Positions 41,978-50,462 of a stretch of 64,000 nucleotides of DNA are shown here, one piece after another (the stretch's first letter is position 1; every line of letters begins with the position of its first letter). This DNA comes from JANQJA01 sp965267485 (GTDB taxonomy: Bacteria; Pseudomonadota; Gammaproteobacteria; Pseudomonadales; Azotimanducaceae), in contig OZ254080.1 in the NCBI GenBank assembly GCA_965267485.1, positions 2,666,001-2,730,000 of the forward strand, in the 5' to 3' direction. A model generated the notes under the pieces. That model made no database searches. It worked only from the letters and a program-made list of their open reading frames with translations, and was not told the DNA's origin. The position numbers and the translations under genes were made by a program.

Positions 41978-44064
41978 CAAAGCTCCTCGAGAGCGCCGAG
42001 CACGATCGATTCCGTCAGGACCTGCGGCAATACCCGCGCTCTCTCTTGTCCGGGCGTGTAAAGAAGATAGAGCGGCACTCCGCTCCGCTCATAGGCCTGA
42101 AGCGCTCGAGTAATCGCGGGATCCTCGTTCGTCCAGTCACCCTTGAGATACGCGATCGACCTGTTCTCGAATGCGTCCCTGACAGCCTCCGAGTCGAGCG
42201 CGACCGCCTCATTCACCTTGCAGGTAATGCACCATGCCGCGGTGAAATTGACGAACACCGGGCCCTGTTGTCGCAGCTCGCGCTCAACCTCCGGGGACCA
42301 TGCCGACCAGGCCGGGCCCACATAGGACGGCGCAGGCTGCACTGCCGCGGTTTCGGCGCCGGCAATCGCGGCGGGCACGCTGCGCAGCAGGGTCGGGAAG
42401 TACAGCGCCGCGATCACGAAGACGGCTGCGGCAACGGTGCCGACCGGGCGCGGCAGGTATTTGGCAAGCCACAGTGCGAACGCGATCAGCAGCATTCCGC
42501 TGCCGACGGTGACCACGCCGCCGGAACCGGCCTGCTGTGACAGGACCCATGTCAGCCAGACAGCGGTGGCGAACATCGGAAAGGCAAGCAGTTCCTTGAA
42601 CCGTGCCATCCAGGCCCCGGGGCGCGGCAGGCGGTCCATCAGGGCGGGCGAATAGCAAAGCGCCACATAGGGCGCCGCCATACCGAGACCGAGCGCCGCA
42701 AACGTCAGCAGCGCAATCGCATTCGTCTGGGTCAGCGCGAACCCGACGGCGGTCGCCATGAACGGCACCGTGCAGGGCGCGGCCACGACCGTCGCGAGCA
42801 CGCCGGTGAAGAACGATCCTGACAGTCCCTCGCGCTCGGTCGCCGACTGGCCGAGGCTCATCACCGACGTACCGAGTTCGAAATAGCCGAAGAGATTCAG
42901 GCCGATCACAAAGAACAGGTACGCAAGCAGTGCCACCACGATCGGCGACTGGAGCTGGAATCCCCAGCCGATCTCCGCGCCACCTGCCCGCAACGCAATC
43001 AGCACGACAGCCACCGCGACGAAACTCAGCACGACACCGGCCAGATACGCCCAGCCGTGCTGTCTGATCTTCGTCGAGTGCGAACCCACCTGCCCCATGA
43101 GCGACAGGATCTTGATCGAGAGTACCGGGAACACACAGGGCATGAGGTTCAGGATGAGACCGCCGAGGAAGGCGAAAACGAGTGCCGTGCCAAGGCTGAC
43201 GCCGCTCGCCCGGGGCGGGGCCATGCCGCCAGCCGTGACCGCGGGCCGAATCTCGAACGCACTGACGAGCGATTCGCCGGAGTCCTCCTCGATCACGACA
43301 ATGCCGTCCATGGGCGTGCCGGGCGAGAAGTCATAGCCCGCCGCAAGCGTGATTTCGATTCCGTCAGGCGTCAGATCAATCTCCTGCGGCGCCGGGTTGT
43401 CGATCATCCCCTCGCCAAACGGAAAAAAGCTGACATCCCGGATTCGCGCCGCGACGAGGCCCGGCATTTCAATCGAGAGCCGAATCGTTTCGCCCTCGCC
43501 GGACTGCGTCGCACCAACGCCGATGTGATCCGGAATCCGGGCCCGAACCGCCTCGAATTCGGGGGCTTCGGGCGAGGGCCCGGCACTGTCACCCACCGGC
43601 AGGGTCAACGCGAGTTCCGCGTCCTCGGGGATGCAGATGTCCTCGCAGACCAGCCACTCGGCGGCCGCCTTCAGCGTGATGTCATCGCCCGGAAGCGTCG
43701 CCGGCGGCGTAATCAGGACGGTGAGCAGCACCTCATCCTTGTACCCGAAGTTCATGAGCGGCCCGTAGGGAATGCGGTGCGGGATCGGCCACTGGATTTC
43801 ACCGGCCGTGAAGCCGTCTGGCAGATCGAAAGCGAGTGTCGTCGGCGCACCGGAGTCACCCGGATTACGCCAATAGGTGTGCCAGCCGGGCGTGATCTGC
43901 TGCTGGAGGCCAACCCAGAACGGTTCGCCGGGCACAATCGTGTCGACCTCGGAGACGAGCGCAACGTCAACCATGTTGTCGCTGCCCGTCTCCGCGGCAT
44001 CGAGGGTCAGCGGCAACAGCAGGGCAAGCAGCGCTGCCGCAATTGGCGTGTCAATCAGGCGCAT
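41977..44064 (-). CDS. Thiol:disulfide interchange protein, DsbD/ScsB type
   Basis: The 695-residue membrane protein has a signal peptide, an N-terminal immunoglobulin-like DsbD-alpha-type domain with two cysteines in WLVCEDICIPEDAEL, a central eight-helix DsbD domain with the redox cysteines in MPCVFPVLSIK and AAPCTVPFMATA, and a C-terminal thioredoxin domain with AAWCITCKVNE (near 610). It moves electrons from cytosolic thioredoxin to periplasmic partners. The EDIC arrangement and the length resemble ScsB (copper stress) more than E. coli DsbD. The gene lies 20 bp after a carboxyltransferase gene and overlaps the following DUF255 gene. Confidence 0.9.
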   Translation of the reverse strand: MRLIDTPIAAALLALLLPLTLDAAETGSDNMVDVALVSEVDTIVPGEPFWVGLQQQITPGWHTYWRNPGDSGAPTTLAFDLPDGFTAGEIQWPIPHRIPYGPLMNFGYKDEVLLTVLITPPATLPGDDITLKAAAEWLVCEDICIPEDAELALTLPVGDSAGPSPEAPEFEAVRARIPDHIGVGATQSGEGETIRLSIEMPGLVAARIRDVSFFPFGEGMIDNPAPQEIDLTPDGIEITLAAGYDFSPGTPMDGIVVIEEDSGESLVSAFEIRPAVTAGGMAPPRASGVSLGTALVFAFLGGLILNLMPCVFPVLSIKILSLMGQVGSHSTKIRQHGWAYLAGVVLSFVAVAVVLIALRAGGAEIGWGFQLQSPIVVALLAYLFFVIGLNLFGYFELGTSVMSLGQSATEREGLSGSFFTGVLATVVAAPCTVPFMATAVGFALTQTNAIALLTFAALGLGMAAPYVALCYSPALMDRLPRPGAWMARFKELLAFPMFATAVWLTWVLSQQAGSGGVVTVGSGMLLIAFALWLAKYLPRPVGTVAAAVFVIAALYFPTLLRSVPAAIAGAETAAVQPAPSYVGPAWSAWSPEVERELRQQGPVFVNFTAAWCITCKVNEAVALDSEAVRDAFENRSIAYLKGDWTNEDPAITRALQAYERSGVPLYLLYTPGQERARVLPQVLTESIVLGALEEL

Positions 44065-44083
44065 AGTGATACGACCGGCGTTG

Positions 44084-45640
44084 TTAAGGGCGCATTCCCC
44101 AGGTTACGGGGCCCTTCAGTTCCTCGAGTCGTGGCTGGATCCATTCGATCCAGCGACACAGCTTTGACCGTGTTTTACGCGGATCGATCAGTTCATGGAC
44201 TGCAAAGCTCTCCATCGCCGGGAATGGCGAACGTCCTTCCTTCAGCCGGTCTTCGAGTTCCTTGCGCTTCGCCTCGGGATCATCGGCTTCGGCGATCTCG
44301 CGGTGGAACGCAACCGCGACACCCCCTTCGACGGGCAGCGCACCCGATTCCCACGAGGGCCATGCCAGTTTGTAGGTGTTCGGTGCAAAGTGCGCCGCAG
44401 AGGCGACGCCGAACGATTTGTGAATGGCAATGGTTGCCCACGGCACAGTCGACTGCACCGCGGCCGCCACCGCGCTCATGCCATAACGAATGGCGCCCTC
44501 GCGCTCGGCATCGGGCCCGATCATGAATCCCGGTTCATCCATGAAATTGACAATGGGCAGGTGGAACATATCGCAGAGTTCCATCATGCGTTTCGCCTTC
44601 TGCGAGCCGTCCGCGGTCATGGCACCCGCACCATGCTTGCAGTCGTTGGCAATAATCCCCACCGGTGCACCCGCCAGGCGCGCCAGACCCGTGATCTGCC
44701 CCAGCCCATAGAAGGGCGAGACCTCGAAGAATGAGCCTTGATCGACAACACCTCGAATGATGTCGCGCATCTCGAAAGCCATTCGCCGATCTTTCGGCAC
44801 GATCGAGATCAGCGACGCTTCCTCACGGTTTGGGTCATCAGTGCAGTCGAGCCGCGGCGCGAGCCGGTAAACGCTGTCCGGGAGATAGCTCAGGAACTGC
44901 TGCGCCTGCTCGACCGCTTCGGCTTCACTGTCAGCGACGTTGTTGACGATGCCGCTGCGCGTGTGGATTCGCCAGCCGCCAAGTTCTTCTTTCGTCATCG
45001 ATCGGCCAAGCGCGCGCTCAACCAGCGCCGGGCCGGCAACCATCACCTGCGATGTTTCCCTGACCATGACCGAGAAATGGGACGCCACCAGTCGGCCGGC
45101 CGGAAAGCCTGCAACCGGCCCCATTGCACAGGAGACGACCGGCACGAGGTTCATCGCGTCGGCGATGATCTTGAATCGCGGCTCCGAGAAAACCGGCGAG
45201 CCGACGGTTCGCGGCCCGCTGCCGCCACCACCGGCAACGCTGCCACCGCCACCCTCGAGCATGCGCACGAGCGGCACACGAAAATGCACCGCGAGTTCCT
45301 CGGCATAGACACTCTTTCTGAGCCCCGCCGCGTTGGGAGAACCACCCTTCAGGGTGAAGTCTTCGCCACCGACAGCAACGCGTCGCCCGCCGACCTCTCC
45401 CAGGCCGACGACATAGTTCGCCGGCGAAAAATCCCTGATCGAGCCGTCCTCGCCCTTCTCGGCAAAACCTGCCCCTTCGCCGTGTTCCTCGAACGAATCA
45501 TCGTCGAGCAGGTGGTCGATTCGCTCACGAATCGTCAGCCGCCCCTTGGCATGCTGCCTCGCGACGCCGTCGGGGCCGCCCTGCTCTTTCGACAGTTCCC
45601 GGCGCAGCGCAATCTCGTGGGCTTCCTTGTGCCAGCTCAT
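44084..45640 (-). CDS. Acyl-CoA carboxylase carboxyltransferase (PccB/MmdA family)
   Basis: The 518-residue protein has the two crotonase-like carboxyltransferase halves: RLTIRERIDHLLDDDSFEEH, the first oxyanion glycines in LEGGGGSVAGGGGSGPRT, and the second half with CDMFHLPIVNFMDEPGF and YKLAWPSWESG. It transfers CO2 from carboxybiotin to an acyl-CoA, or the reverse. The ATG at 45640 is chosen because the conserved MSWHKEAHEIALRREL begins there. No biotin carboxylase or biotin-carrier gene is adjacent, so its partner must be elsewhere. It heads the leftward operon with DsbD/ScsB. Confidence 0.9.
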   Translation of the reverse strand: MSWHKEAHEIALRRELSKEQGGPDGVARQHAKGRLTIRERIDHLLDDDSFEEHGEGAGFAEKGEDGSIRDFSPANYVVGLGEVGGRRVAVGGEDFTLKGGSPNAAGLRKSVYAEELAVHFRVPLVRMLEGGGGSVAGGGGSGPRTVGSPVFSEPRFKIIADAMNLVPVVSCAMGPVAGFPAGRLVASHFSVMVRETSQVMVAGPALVERALGRSMTKEELGGWRIHTRSGIVNNVADSEAEAVEQAQQFLSYLPDSVYRLAPRLDCTDDPNREEASLISIVPKDRRMAFEMRDIIRGVVDQGSFFEVSPFYGLGQITGLARLAGAPVGIIANDCKHGAGAMTADGSQKAKRMMELCDMFHLPIVNFMDEPGFMIGPDAEREGAIRYGMSAVAAAVQSTVPWATIAIHKSFGVASAAHFAPNTYKLAWPSWESGALPVEGGVAVAFHREIAEADDPEAKRKELEDRLKEGRSPFPAMESFAVHELIDPRKTRSKLCRWIEWIQPRLEELKGPVTWGMRP

Positions 45641-45719
45641 CGAGGCTTTATAGCAACCCGGCCTGTTCAAATGCAATTCAGTCCGGCAATATGCTGCGCT
45701 TGACTGATGGAGGGAGCAA

Positions 45720-46496
45720 ATGAGTCGACTGAGCGGCAAGGTCGCCCTGGTGACGGGCGGCGCCATGGGTATTGGTCGTGCCTGCGCAGAAAAACTGGCG
45801 GTCGAAGGCGCAAGTGTCGTGGTCACCGACGTTGCCGATGACGAGGGCGCGCAGACCGTCTCCGCCATCGAAGCCGCTGGCGGAACCGCGCTCTACCTGC
45901 ATCACGACGTCACGGTCGAATCCGCCTGGCAAGACGTCATCACCGCCATCACCGAGCGTTTCTCCCGCCTCGATATTCTCGTCAACAACGCCGGCATCGC
46001 CATCGCCGCGCCAATTACCGAAATGACGCTGGACCAGTTCCGACAACAGAACGCCGTCAACCTCGATGGCGTGTTTCTCGGCATGAAGCACTGCATTCCC
46101 GTTATCGCAAAGGGCGGCAACGGCTCGATCATCAACCTGTCATCGGTAGCCGGGCTCAAGGCATCACCCAATCTCGCCGCGTACGCCATGACCAAGGGCG
46201 GGGTCAGACTCCTGTCCAAGTCTGTCGCCAAGGAATGCGCCGCCGCCGGGCTCGGCGTTCGGGTCAATTCCGTCCACCCCGGCATCATTGAGACCGCGAT
46301 CTGGGACAAGATGGGTCTGCCGGGCACAGAGGGGCAGAACCAGGTCGATACCGAAGCCATCGCCGCGGGCGCTGTGCCCGGTGGTAAACTCGGCAAGCCG
46401 TCTGACATCGCAAACATGGTCGCGTTTCTTGCTTCGGATGAGAGCAGCTACGTCAACGGCGCCGAGATGGTGGTCGACCACGCGTTCTCGGCCTGA
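45720..46496 (+). CDS. Short-chain dehydrogenase/reductase (glucose 1-dehydrogenase-like)
   Basis: The 258-residue SDR is of the classical type: cofactor motif TGGAMGIGR (12-20), NNAG at 89-92, catalytic S141/S142, Y155 and K159 in YAMTK, and the C-terminal DESSYVNGAEMVVDHAFSA typical of 3-oxoacyl reductase-like SDRs. D37 after the second strand favours NAD(H). A GGAGG ribosome site precedes the ATG. It lies before the transhydrogenase genes with 41 bp between. Confidence 0.93.
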   Translation: MSRLSGKVALVTGGAMGIGRACAEKLAVEGASVVVTDVADDEGAQTVSAIEAAGGTALYLHHDVTVESAWQDVITAITERFSRLDILVNNAGIAIAAPITEMTLDQFRQQNAVNLDGVFLGMKHCIPVIAKGGNGSIINLSSVAGLKASPNLAAYAMTKGGVRLLSKSVAKECAAAGLGVRVNSVHPGIIETAIWDKMGLPGTEGQNQVDTEAIAAGAVPGGKLGKPSDIANMVAFLASDESSYVNGAEMVVDHAFSA

Positions 46497-46537
46497 AACC
46501 AGAACAAGAATTCAATCAGAAAACCAGAGGTAAGCCT

Positions 46538-47665
46538 ATGCTCATCGCTGTGCCAGCGGAGTCCCATGCGGGCGAAAAGCGGACAGCACTGGTACCGGAC
46601 TCGGTCAGGAAACTGACCCGCGCCGGTTTCGAAGTGCTCATGGAAAAGGGTGCCGGTCAGGAGGCGGGCTTCAGCGACGCCGAATACGAGGAAGCGGGCG
46701 CCCGCCTGTCCGGTGATCGCAACGAGATACTTTCGACCGGTGATATCGTGCTGCGTGTGCGCAAGCCGTCGAAGGAAGATGTCGCCACCCTGAAAAAGGG
46801 TGTGCTCCACATCAGCTATCTCGACCCGTACAACGAGAAAGAGCTGATCGGTGCCATGAAGGACGCCGGCGTCAGCGCGATCAGCATGGAGATGGTTCCG
46901 CGCACCACGCGCGCCCAGAAGATGGACGCCCTGTCTTCCCAGGCGAACCTCGCCGGCTACGTCATGGTTGTCGTCGCCGCGAACACCCTCAATCGCATCA
47001 TGCCGATGATGATGACGCCGGCCGGAACGCTGAGCCCGGTCAAGGTGTTCGTCATTGGCGCCGGCGTCGCCGGTCTGCAGGCCATTGCCACGGCCAAGCG
47101 AATGGGCGCTCGCGTCACTGCCTTCGACACCCGACCCGTCGTCGCCGAGCAGGTTCGCTCGGTTGGCGCGAAATTCCTCGAAATCGACCTCGGCGAGACC
47201 GGTGAGACTGCCGGCGGCTATGCCAAGGAACTCACGCCAGAGCAGATCGAGAAGCAGCAACAGGGCATGGCTGAAGCTATCGCCGACTCGGATGTCGTCA
47301 TTACGACGGCCCAGGTGTTCGGGCGGCCCGCTCCCCGCATTGTGACGAAAGCGATGGTCGAAGCCATGCGACCGGGCAGTGTCGTGGTCGACATGGCAGT
47401 CGAAAGCGGCGGCAACGTCGAGGGTTCTGCGCCCGATGAAACCGTCGATGTAAACGGCGTGTCGATCATCGGCATTACCAACCTGCCGTCAATCGTCCCG
47501 CGGGATGCCAGCAGCATGTATTCGTCGAACCTCTTCAACCTCGTGACCGAATACTGGGACGCGGAAGAGAAGAAGTTCCATCTCGATCTCGAAGACGACA
47601 TCGTCAAGGGGTGCCTGATCACCCATGAAGGCGAGATCGTCAACGAAACCATCAAGAATCTGTAG
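46538..47665 (+). CDS. pntAA: NAD(P) transhydrogenase alpha subunit, part 1 (dI domain)
   Basis: The 375-residue protein is the peripheral NAD(H)-binding domain I of proton-translocating transhydrogenase. It starts with the alanine dehydrogenase/PntA motif (VPAESHAGEKRTALVPDSVR), has the Rossmann loop VIGAGVAGLQAIATAKRMGA, and the RQD-loop region (SSQANLAGY). In this three-gene form the alpha subunit is split into pntAA and pntAB. The enzyme uses the proton motive force to make NADPH from NADH. Confidence 0.96.
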   Translation: MLIAVPAESHAGEKRTALVPDSVRKLTRAGFEVLMEKGAGQEAGFSDAEYEEAGARLSGDRNEILSTGDIVLRVRKPSKEDVATLKKGVLHISYLDPYNEKELIGAMKDAGVSAISMEMVPRTTRAQKMDALSSQANLAGYVMVVVAANTLNRIMPMMMTPAGTLSPVKVFVIGAGVAGLQAIATAKRMGARVTAFDTRPVVAEQVRSVGAKFLEIDLGETGETAGGYAKELTPEQIEKQQQGMAEAIADSDVVITTAQVFGRPAPRIVTKAMVEAMRPGSVVVDMAVESGGNVEGSAPDETVDVNGVSIIGITNLPSIVPRDASSMYSSNLFNLVTEYWDAEEKKFHLDLEDDIVKGCLITHEGEIVNETIKNL

Positions 47666-47676
47666 CGGGGGCCGTC

Positions 47677-47979
47677 ATGGAAGTCGTATTTCTCACCATC
47701 ATTCTCGTCCTGTCGATCTTTCTCGGCTTCGAGTTGATCTCAAAGGTTCCGGCCACGCTGCATACGCCGCTGATGTCGGGCGCCAATGCCATCTCGGGCA
47801 TCACGCTGGCCGGGGCATTTCTTGCCGCCGGCGCAGAGAGCCTCACCACGTCGACGATCCTCGGCACGCTTGCAGTGGCTTTTGCCACAATCAACGTCGT
47901 CGGCGGATACCTCGTCACTGACCGCATGCTCGCGATGTTCAAGAGCAAGCAGCAGGGGAATACGGGAGGTAACCAATGA
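47677..47979 (+). CDS. pntAB: NAD(P) transhydrogenase alpha subunit, part 2 (membrane)
   Basis: The 100-residue protein supplies the first three or four membrane helices of domain II, with the conserved HTPLMSGANAISGI segment. It overlaps pntB by 4 bp (ATGA), so translation is coupled. It has no enzymatic site itself. Confidence 0.95.
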   Translation: MEVVFLTIILVLSIFLGFELISKVPATLHTPLMSGANAISGITLAGAFLAAGAESLTTSTILGTLAVAFATINVVGGYLVTDRMLAMFKSKQQGNTGGNQ

Positions 47980-49337
47980 GCATGGCGATCATCGCAAACC
48001 TGTCGTACGTCGTTGCGGCAGCGTTCTTCATCTTTGGCCTGAAAATGCTGGGCCACCCGTCGACCGCACGGCGAGGCAATGTGCTGTCGTCGATCGGCAT
48101 GCTCATCGCCGTGGTCGCCGGCCTGACCGCCAACGAGATCGTCTCGTTTCAGTGGATCATCATCGGCATGGTCGCCGGTGCCGTGGTCGGCGCGCTTGCT
48201 GCAAGGCTCGTCGCCATGACCTCAATGCCGGAGATGGTTGCGCTGTTCAACGGCTCCGGCGGTGCGGCGAGCCTGCTGGTCGGCTGGGCCGCCCTGTACG
48301 GCGCACAGACCTCGACGTTCACCGCGTTCACGATCCTGCTCGCGATCCTGATCGGTGGCCTGACCCTCACGGGCAGCCTGATCGCCTACGGCAAGCTTTC
48401 GGAGACGATCAACAGTGCCGCCGTGGTTTTCAGCGGCCAGCGCATCGTCAACAGCCTGTTGCTCGCCGCACTGCTCGGCGCTGGCGTCATGCTGTGTCTC
48501 GAGCCCGCACCGGATTCGCAGTGGCTCTATATCGTGATCGGGCTGTCCCTGCTACTGGGCATCATGGCCGTGATTCCGATTGGCGGCGCCGACATGCCTG
48601 TGGTGATCTCACTGCTCAACTCGTACTCAGGCCTCGCTGCCTGTGCCGCGGGTTTCGCGATCAACAACAACATCCTGATCGTGGCCGGCTCGCTGGTCGG
48701 TGCCAGCGGTATCATCCTGACCAACATCATGTGCAAAGCGATGAACCGCTCGCTGACGAACGTGCTGTTCAGCGGCTTCGGCGCCGTCAAGCAGGCCGCC
48801 AAGGTCGAGGGTGAGGTCAAGCCGATCACGGCCGAGGACGCCTACTACATTCTCGAAGCCGCCTCGAACGTATGCTTTGTCCCCGGCTACGGCATGGCCG
48901 TCGCCCAGGCCCAGCACGTCGTCAAGGAACTCGGCGAAATGCTCGAGTCGAACGGCTGTGAGGTGAGCTTCGCGATTCACCCGGTCGCCGGCCGGATGCC
49001 GGGGCACATGAACGTGCTGCTGGCTGAGGCTGACGTCCCGTACGAGCAACTCGTGGAGATGGACGACATCAACCCGCGTATCGAGAACGTGGATGTTGCG
49101 ATCGTGATTGGTGCCAACGACGTCGTGAATCCCGCGGCACGCGAGGATGAGGGCAGCCCGATCTACGGGATGCCGATCATCAACGTCGACAAGGCGCGAA
49201 CCGTCTTCGTCCTCAAGCGTTCGATGGCGTCAGGATTCTCCGGCGTGGACAATCCGCTGTTCTTCGGCGAGAACACCCGCATGCTGTTCGGCGACGCCAA
49301 GGAGTCGATCCAGCACGTCATCAACGAGTTCGAATAG
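47976..49337 (+). CDS. pntB: NAD(P) transhydrogenase beta subunit
   Basis: The 453-residue protein has about nine membrane helices of domain II and the C-terminal NADP(H)-binding domain III, with VPGYGMAVAQAQH, HPVAGRMPGHMNVLLAEA, and IGANDVVNPAA. The gene is complete, but its last 99 bp occur a second time at 50463-50561 (96 of 99 identical; the final 84 are identical), flanking a 1.2-kb insert. The present 3' end was therefore probably supplied by an integration event. A hairpin follows at 49352. Confidence 0.97.
   Translation: MSMAIIANLSYVVAAAFFIFGLKMLGHPSTARRGNVLSSIGMLIAVVAGLTANEIVSFQWIIIGMVAGAVVGALAARLVAMTSMPEMVALFNGSGGAASLLVGWAALYGAQTSTFTAFTILLAILIGGLTLTGSLIAYGKLSETINSAAVVFSGQRIVNSLLLAALLGAGVMLCLEPAPDSQWLYIVIGLSLLLGIMAVIPIGGADMPVVISLLNSYSGLAACAAGFAINNNILIVAGSLVGASGIILTNIMCKAMNRSLTNVLFSGFGAVKQAAKVEGEVKPITAEDAYYILEAASNVCFVPGYGMAVAQAQHVVKELGEMLESNGCEVSFAIHPVAGRMPGHMNVLLAEADVPYEQLVEMDDINPRIENVDVAIVIGANDVVNPAAREDEGSPIYGMPIINVDKARTVFVLKRSMASGFSGVDNPLFFGENTRMLFGDAKESIQHVINEFE
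49239..49337 (+). repeat. Direct repeat, copy 1 (3' end of pntB)
   Basis: These 99 bp encode the pntB C-terminus from SGVDNPLFF to the stop. They match 50463-50561 with only three differences, all at synonymous third positions in the first 15 bases (TCC/TCA, GGC/GGT, AAT/AAC); the last 84 bp (49254-49337) are identical. Confidence 0.95.
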
Positions 49338-49351
49338 GACCGCTGAACCAA

Positions 49352-49379
49352 CGGCCGCCGGGAAGCTTTCCGGCGGCCG
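49352..49379 (+). terminator. Hairpin after pntB (copy 1 side)
   Basis: CGGCCGCCGG (49352-49361) pairs with CCGGCGGCCG (49370-49379), a perfect 10-bp stem with an 8-base loop that can pair further (GAA/TTT). The tail ATGTTCTTC is weakly T-rich. It likely ends pntB transcription. The remainder of 49380-49529 shows no gene. Confidence 0.6.
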
Positions 49380-49529
49380 ATGTTCTTCACCCTCTTGGGA
49401 CTAACGAAGCCGCCGGCACTCACCAAACAACAGAAACAAAGTGAGAAATCTCAAGGCACCGGCAGCGGCGAAGGCAAGCGCCAGCAGGCCGCACGGCAGG
49501 TAAACTGAGCGTGGACAAGTTGCCGTTTC

Positions 49530-49928
49530 TTAAGGCCGCTTAGCGAACGGCACCACAAACGCTCTCAAGAAGTCTTCAAGATTGTCCTTGGTCGCTGTTT
49601 GTGACTCGAGCATGGAAATCAAGGTCTCGTGAGCTTCTTCCGCGCTGACGTCGATCCTGAATCCATTGATCCGTAGAAAGGTATCCACGCCAAAGAACGC
49701 TATCCTCTTGTTGCCGTCCACAAAGGCATAGTTCATCAACAGGGATTCAAACAACGCAGCACCCATCTCGACAAGGTCGGCGTAGTAGCCCGTCCTCGGC
49801 CGATAGAGCGCACTTTCCAACAAGCCCGCGTCACGGATTCCGCCCGCACCACCGAAGTTCACGATCAATTGCTCATGAATGTAGATCGCTTCGTCAAGCG
49901 TGAGGAACTTGACTTCCTCACCGGGCAA
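49530..49928 (-). CDS. Doc/Fic-family toxin with tyrosine at the catalytic histidine position
   Basis: The 132-residue protein is a death-on-curing type Fic-fold toxin: FLTLDEAIYIHEQLI at the N-terminus, GIRDAGLLESALYRPRT, and the Fic loop as NYAFVDGNKRIAFF (66-79). Active Fic/Doc proteins have HxFxDGNxR; here the histidine is a tyrosine (Y67; codon TAT), so canonical transfer or phosphorylation activity may be lost or altered. Doc toxins phosphorylate EF-Tu. The TTG start has AGGAGAG 6 bases upstream and overlaps the antitoxin stop by 11 bp, a standard toxin-antitoxin layout. Confidence 0.85.
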   Translation of the reverse strand: MPGEEVKFLTLDEAIYIHEQLIVNFGGAGGIRDAGLLESALYRPRTGYYADLVEMGAALFESLLMNYAFVDGNKRIAFFGVDTFLRINGFRIDVSAEEAHETLISMLESQTATKDNLEDFLRAFVVPFAKRP

Positions 49929-50130
49929 GTAGCTCTCCTAACTCCCGGTTATCAGCAATCGAGGATAGTACTGCCTCTCTGACTTCCGGCCTTACTCGTC
50001 GACGCTGAACGTACTCCGCTATGGCTTCAGTCAACACACCTGAAATGTTCCGGTGCGACTCTTCCGCCAACGCTTTCAAGTCGTTCCAGGTATCTTCTTC
50101 CACCTTGGAACTGATTTTGATCGTTGCCAT
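49918..50130 (-). CDS. Ribbon-helix-helix antitoxin
   Basis: The 70-residue protein has an N-terminal ribbon-helix-helix domain (MATIKISSKVEEDTWNDLKA, then EESHRNISGVLTEAIAEYV) and a C-terminal tail (RPEVREAVLSSIADNRELGELL) likely to wrap and neutralise the toxin. It probably also represses its own operon. The ATG at 50130 has GAGG 6 bases upstream; a GTG two codons earlier is an alternative. The following toxin gene overlaps by 11 bp. Pairing an RHH antitoxin with a Doc toxin differs from the classical Phd-Doc pair. Confidence 0.82.
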   Translation of the reverse strand: MATIKISSKVEEDTWNDLKALAEESHRNISGVLTEAIAEYVQRRRVRPEVREAVLSSIADNRELGELLAR

Positions 50131-50179
50131 TAGCACCTCATCATGACGTGTCTTGACTTGTCATCTTAGGTCATCAACC

Positions 50180-50227
50180 CGGGACTGAGAACCCCGTGTG
50201 GTGGCTCGATTCCACCTCTGGTCACCA
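50180..50227 (+). pseudogene. Decayed tRNA-Phe-like 3' fragment
   Basis: These 48 bases resemble the 3' part of tRNA-Phe: an anticodon stem-loop with loop CTGAGAA (Phe has CTGAAAA; anticodon GAA changed to GAG), a GTGT variable part, T-arm GGTGG-CTCGATT-CCACC, a 7-base acceptor strand TCTGGTC and the ACCA end. No matching 5' acceptor strand (GACCAGA) or D arm lies upstream, and the variable loop is too short. It cannot make a working tRNA. Such 3' fragments are typical scars of integration at tRNA genes. Confidence 0.5.
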
Positions 50228-50462
50228 GATTCATGCCGTTATCAACGGGATCCTCTTGCAGATAGCTTTTGACTGGATCTGCCGCGATGAGTGATCGAAA
50301 GCCTCGCGAATTGGCTCTCGAATCCAGACTCTGGCCGATCGCGACCGTCACCTATGTGTAGTCAGATGCGCCAAAACTCGAAATACGTCGTTTGTTGTTC
50401 GGTCTGAACTGACGGTGGTGAGCGGTCTTGTGGATCACGAACCTGATCCAATCCCAGGTGCT

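Noticed and set aside
43057..44526. Open frame of 489 codons on the plus strand
   Set aside because: It is opposite the DsbD/ScsB and carboxyltransferase genes, both of which have all their family motifs; the product is arginine-rich and low in complexity.
50166..50351. Short minus-strand frame encoding GGIEPPHG
   Set aside because: This is the typical artefact of reading a tRNA-Phe gene backwards; here it marks the tRNA-like fragment and is not a protein gene.
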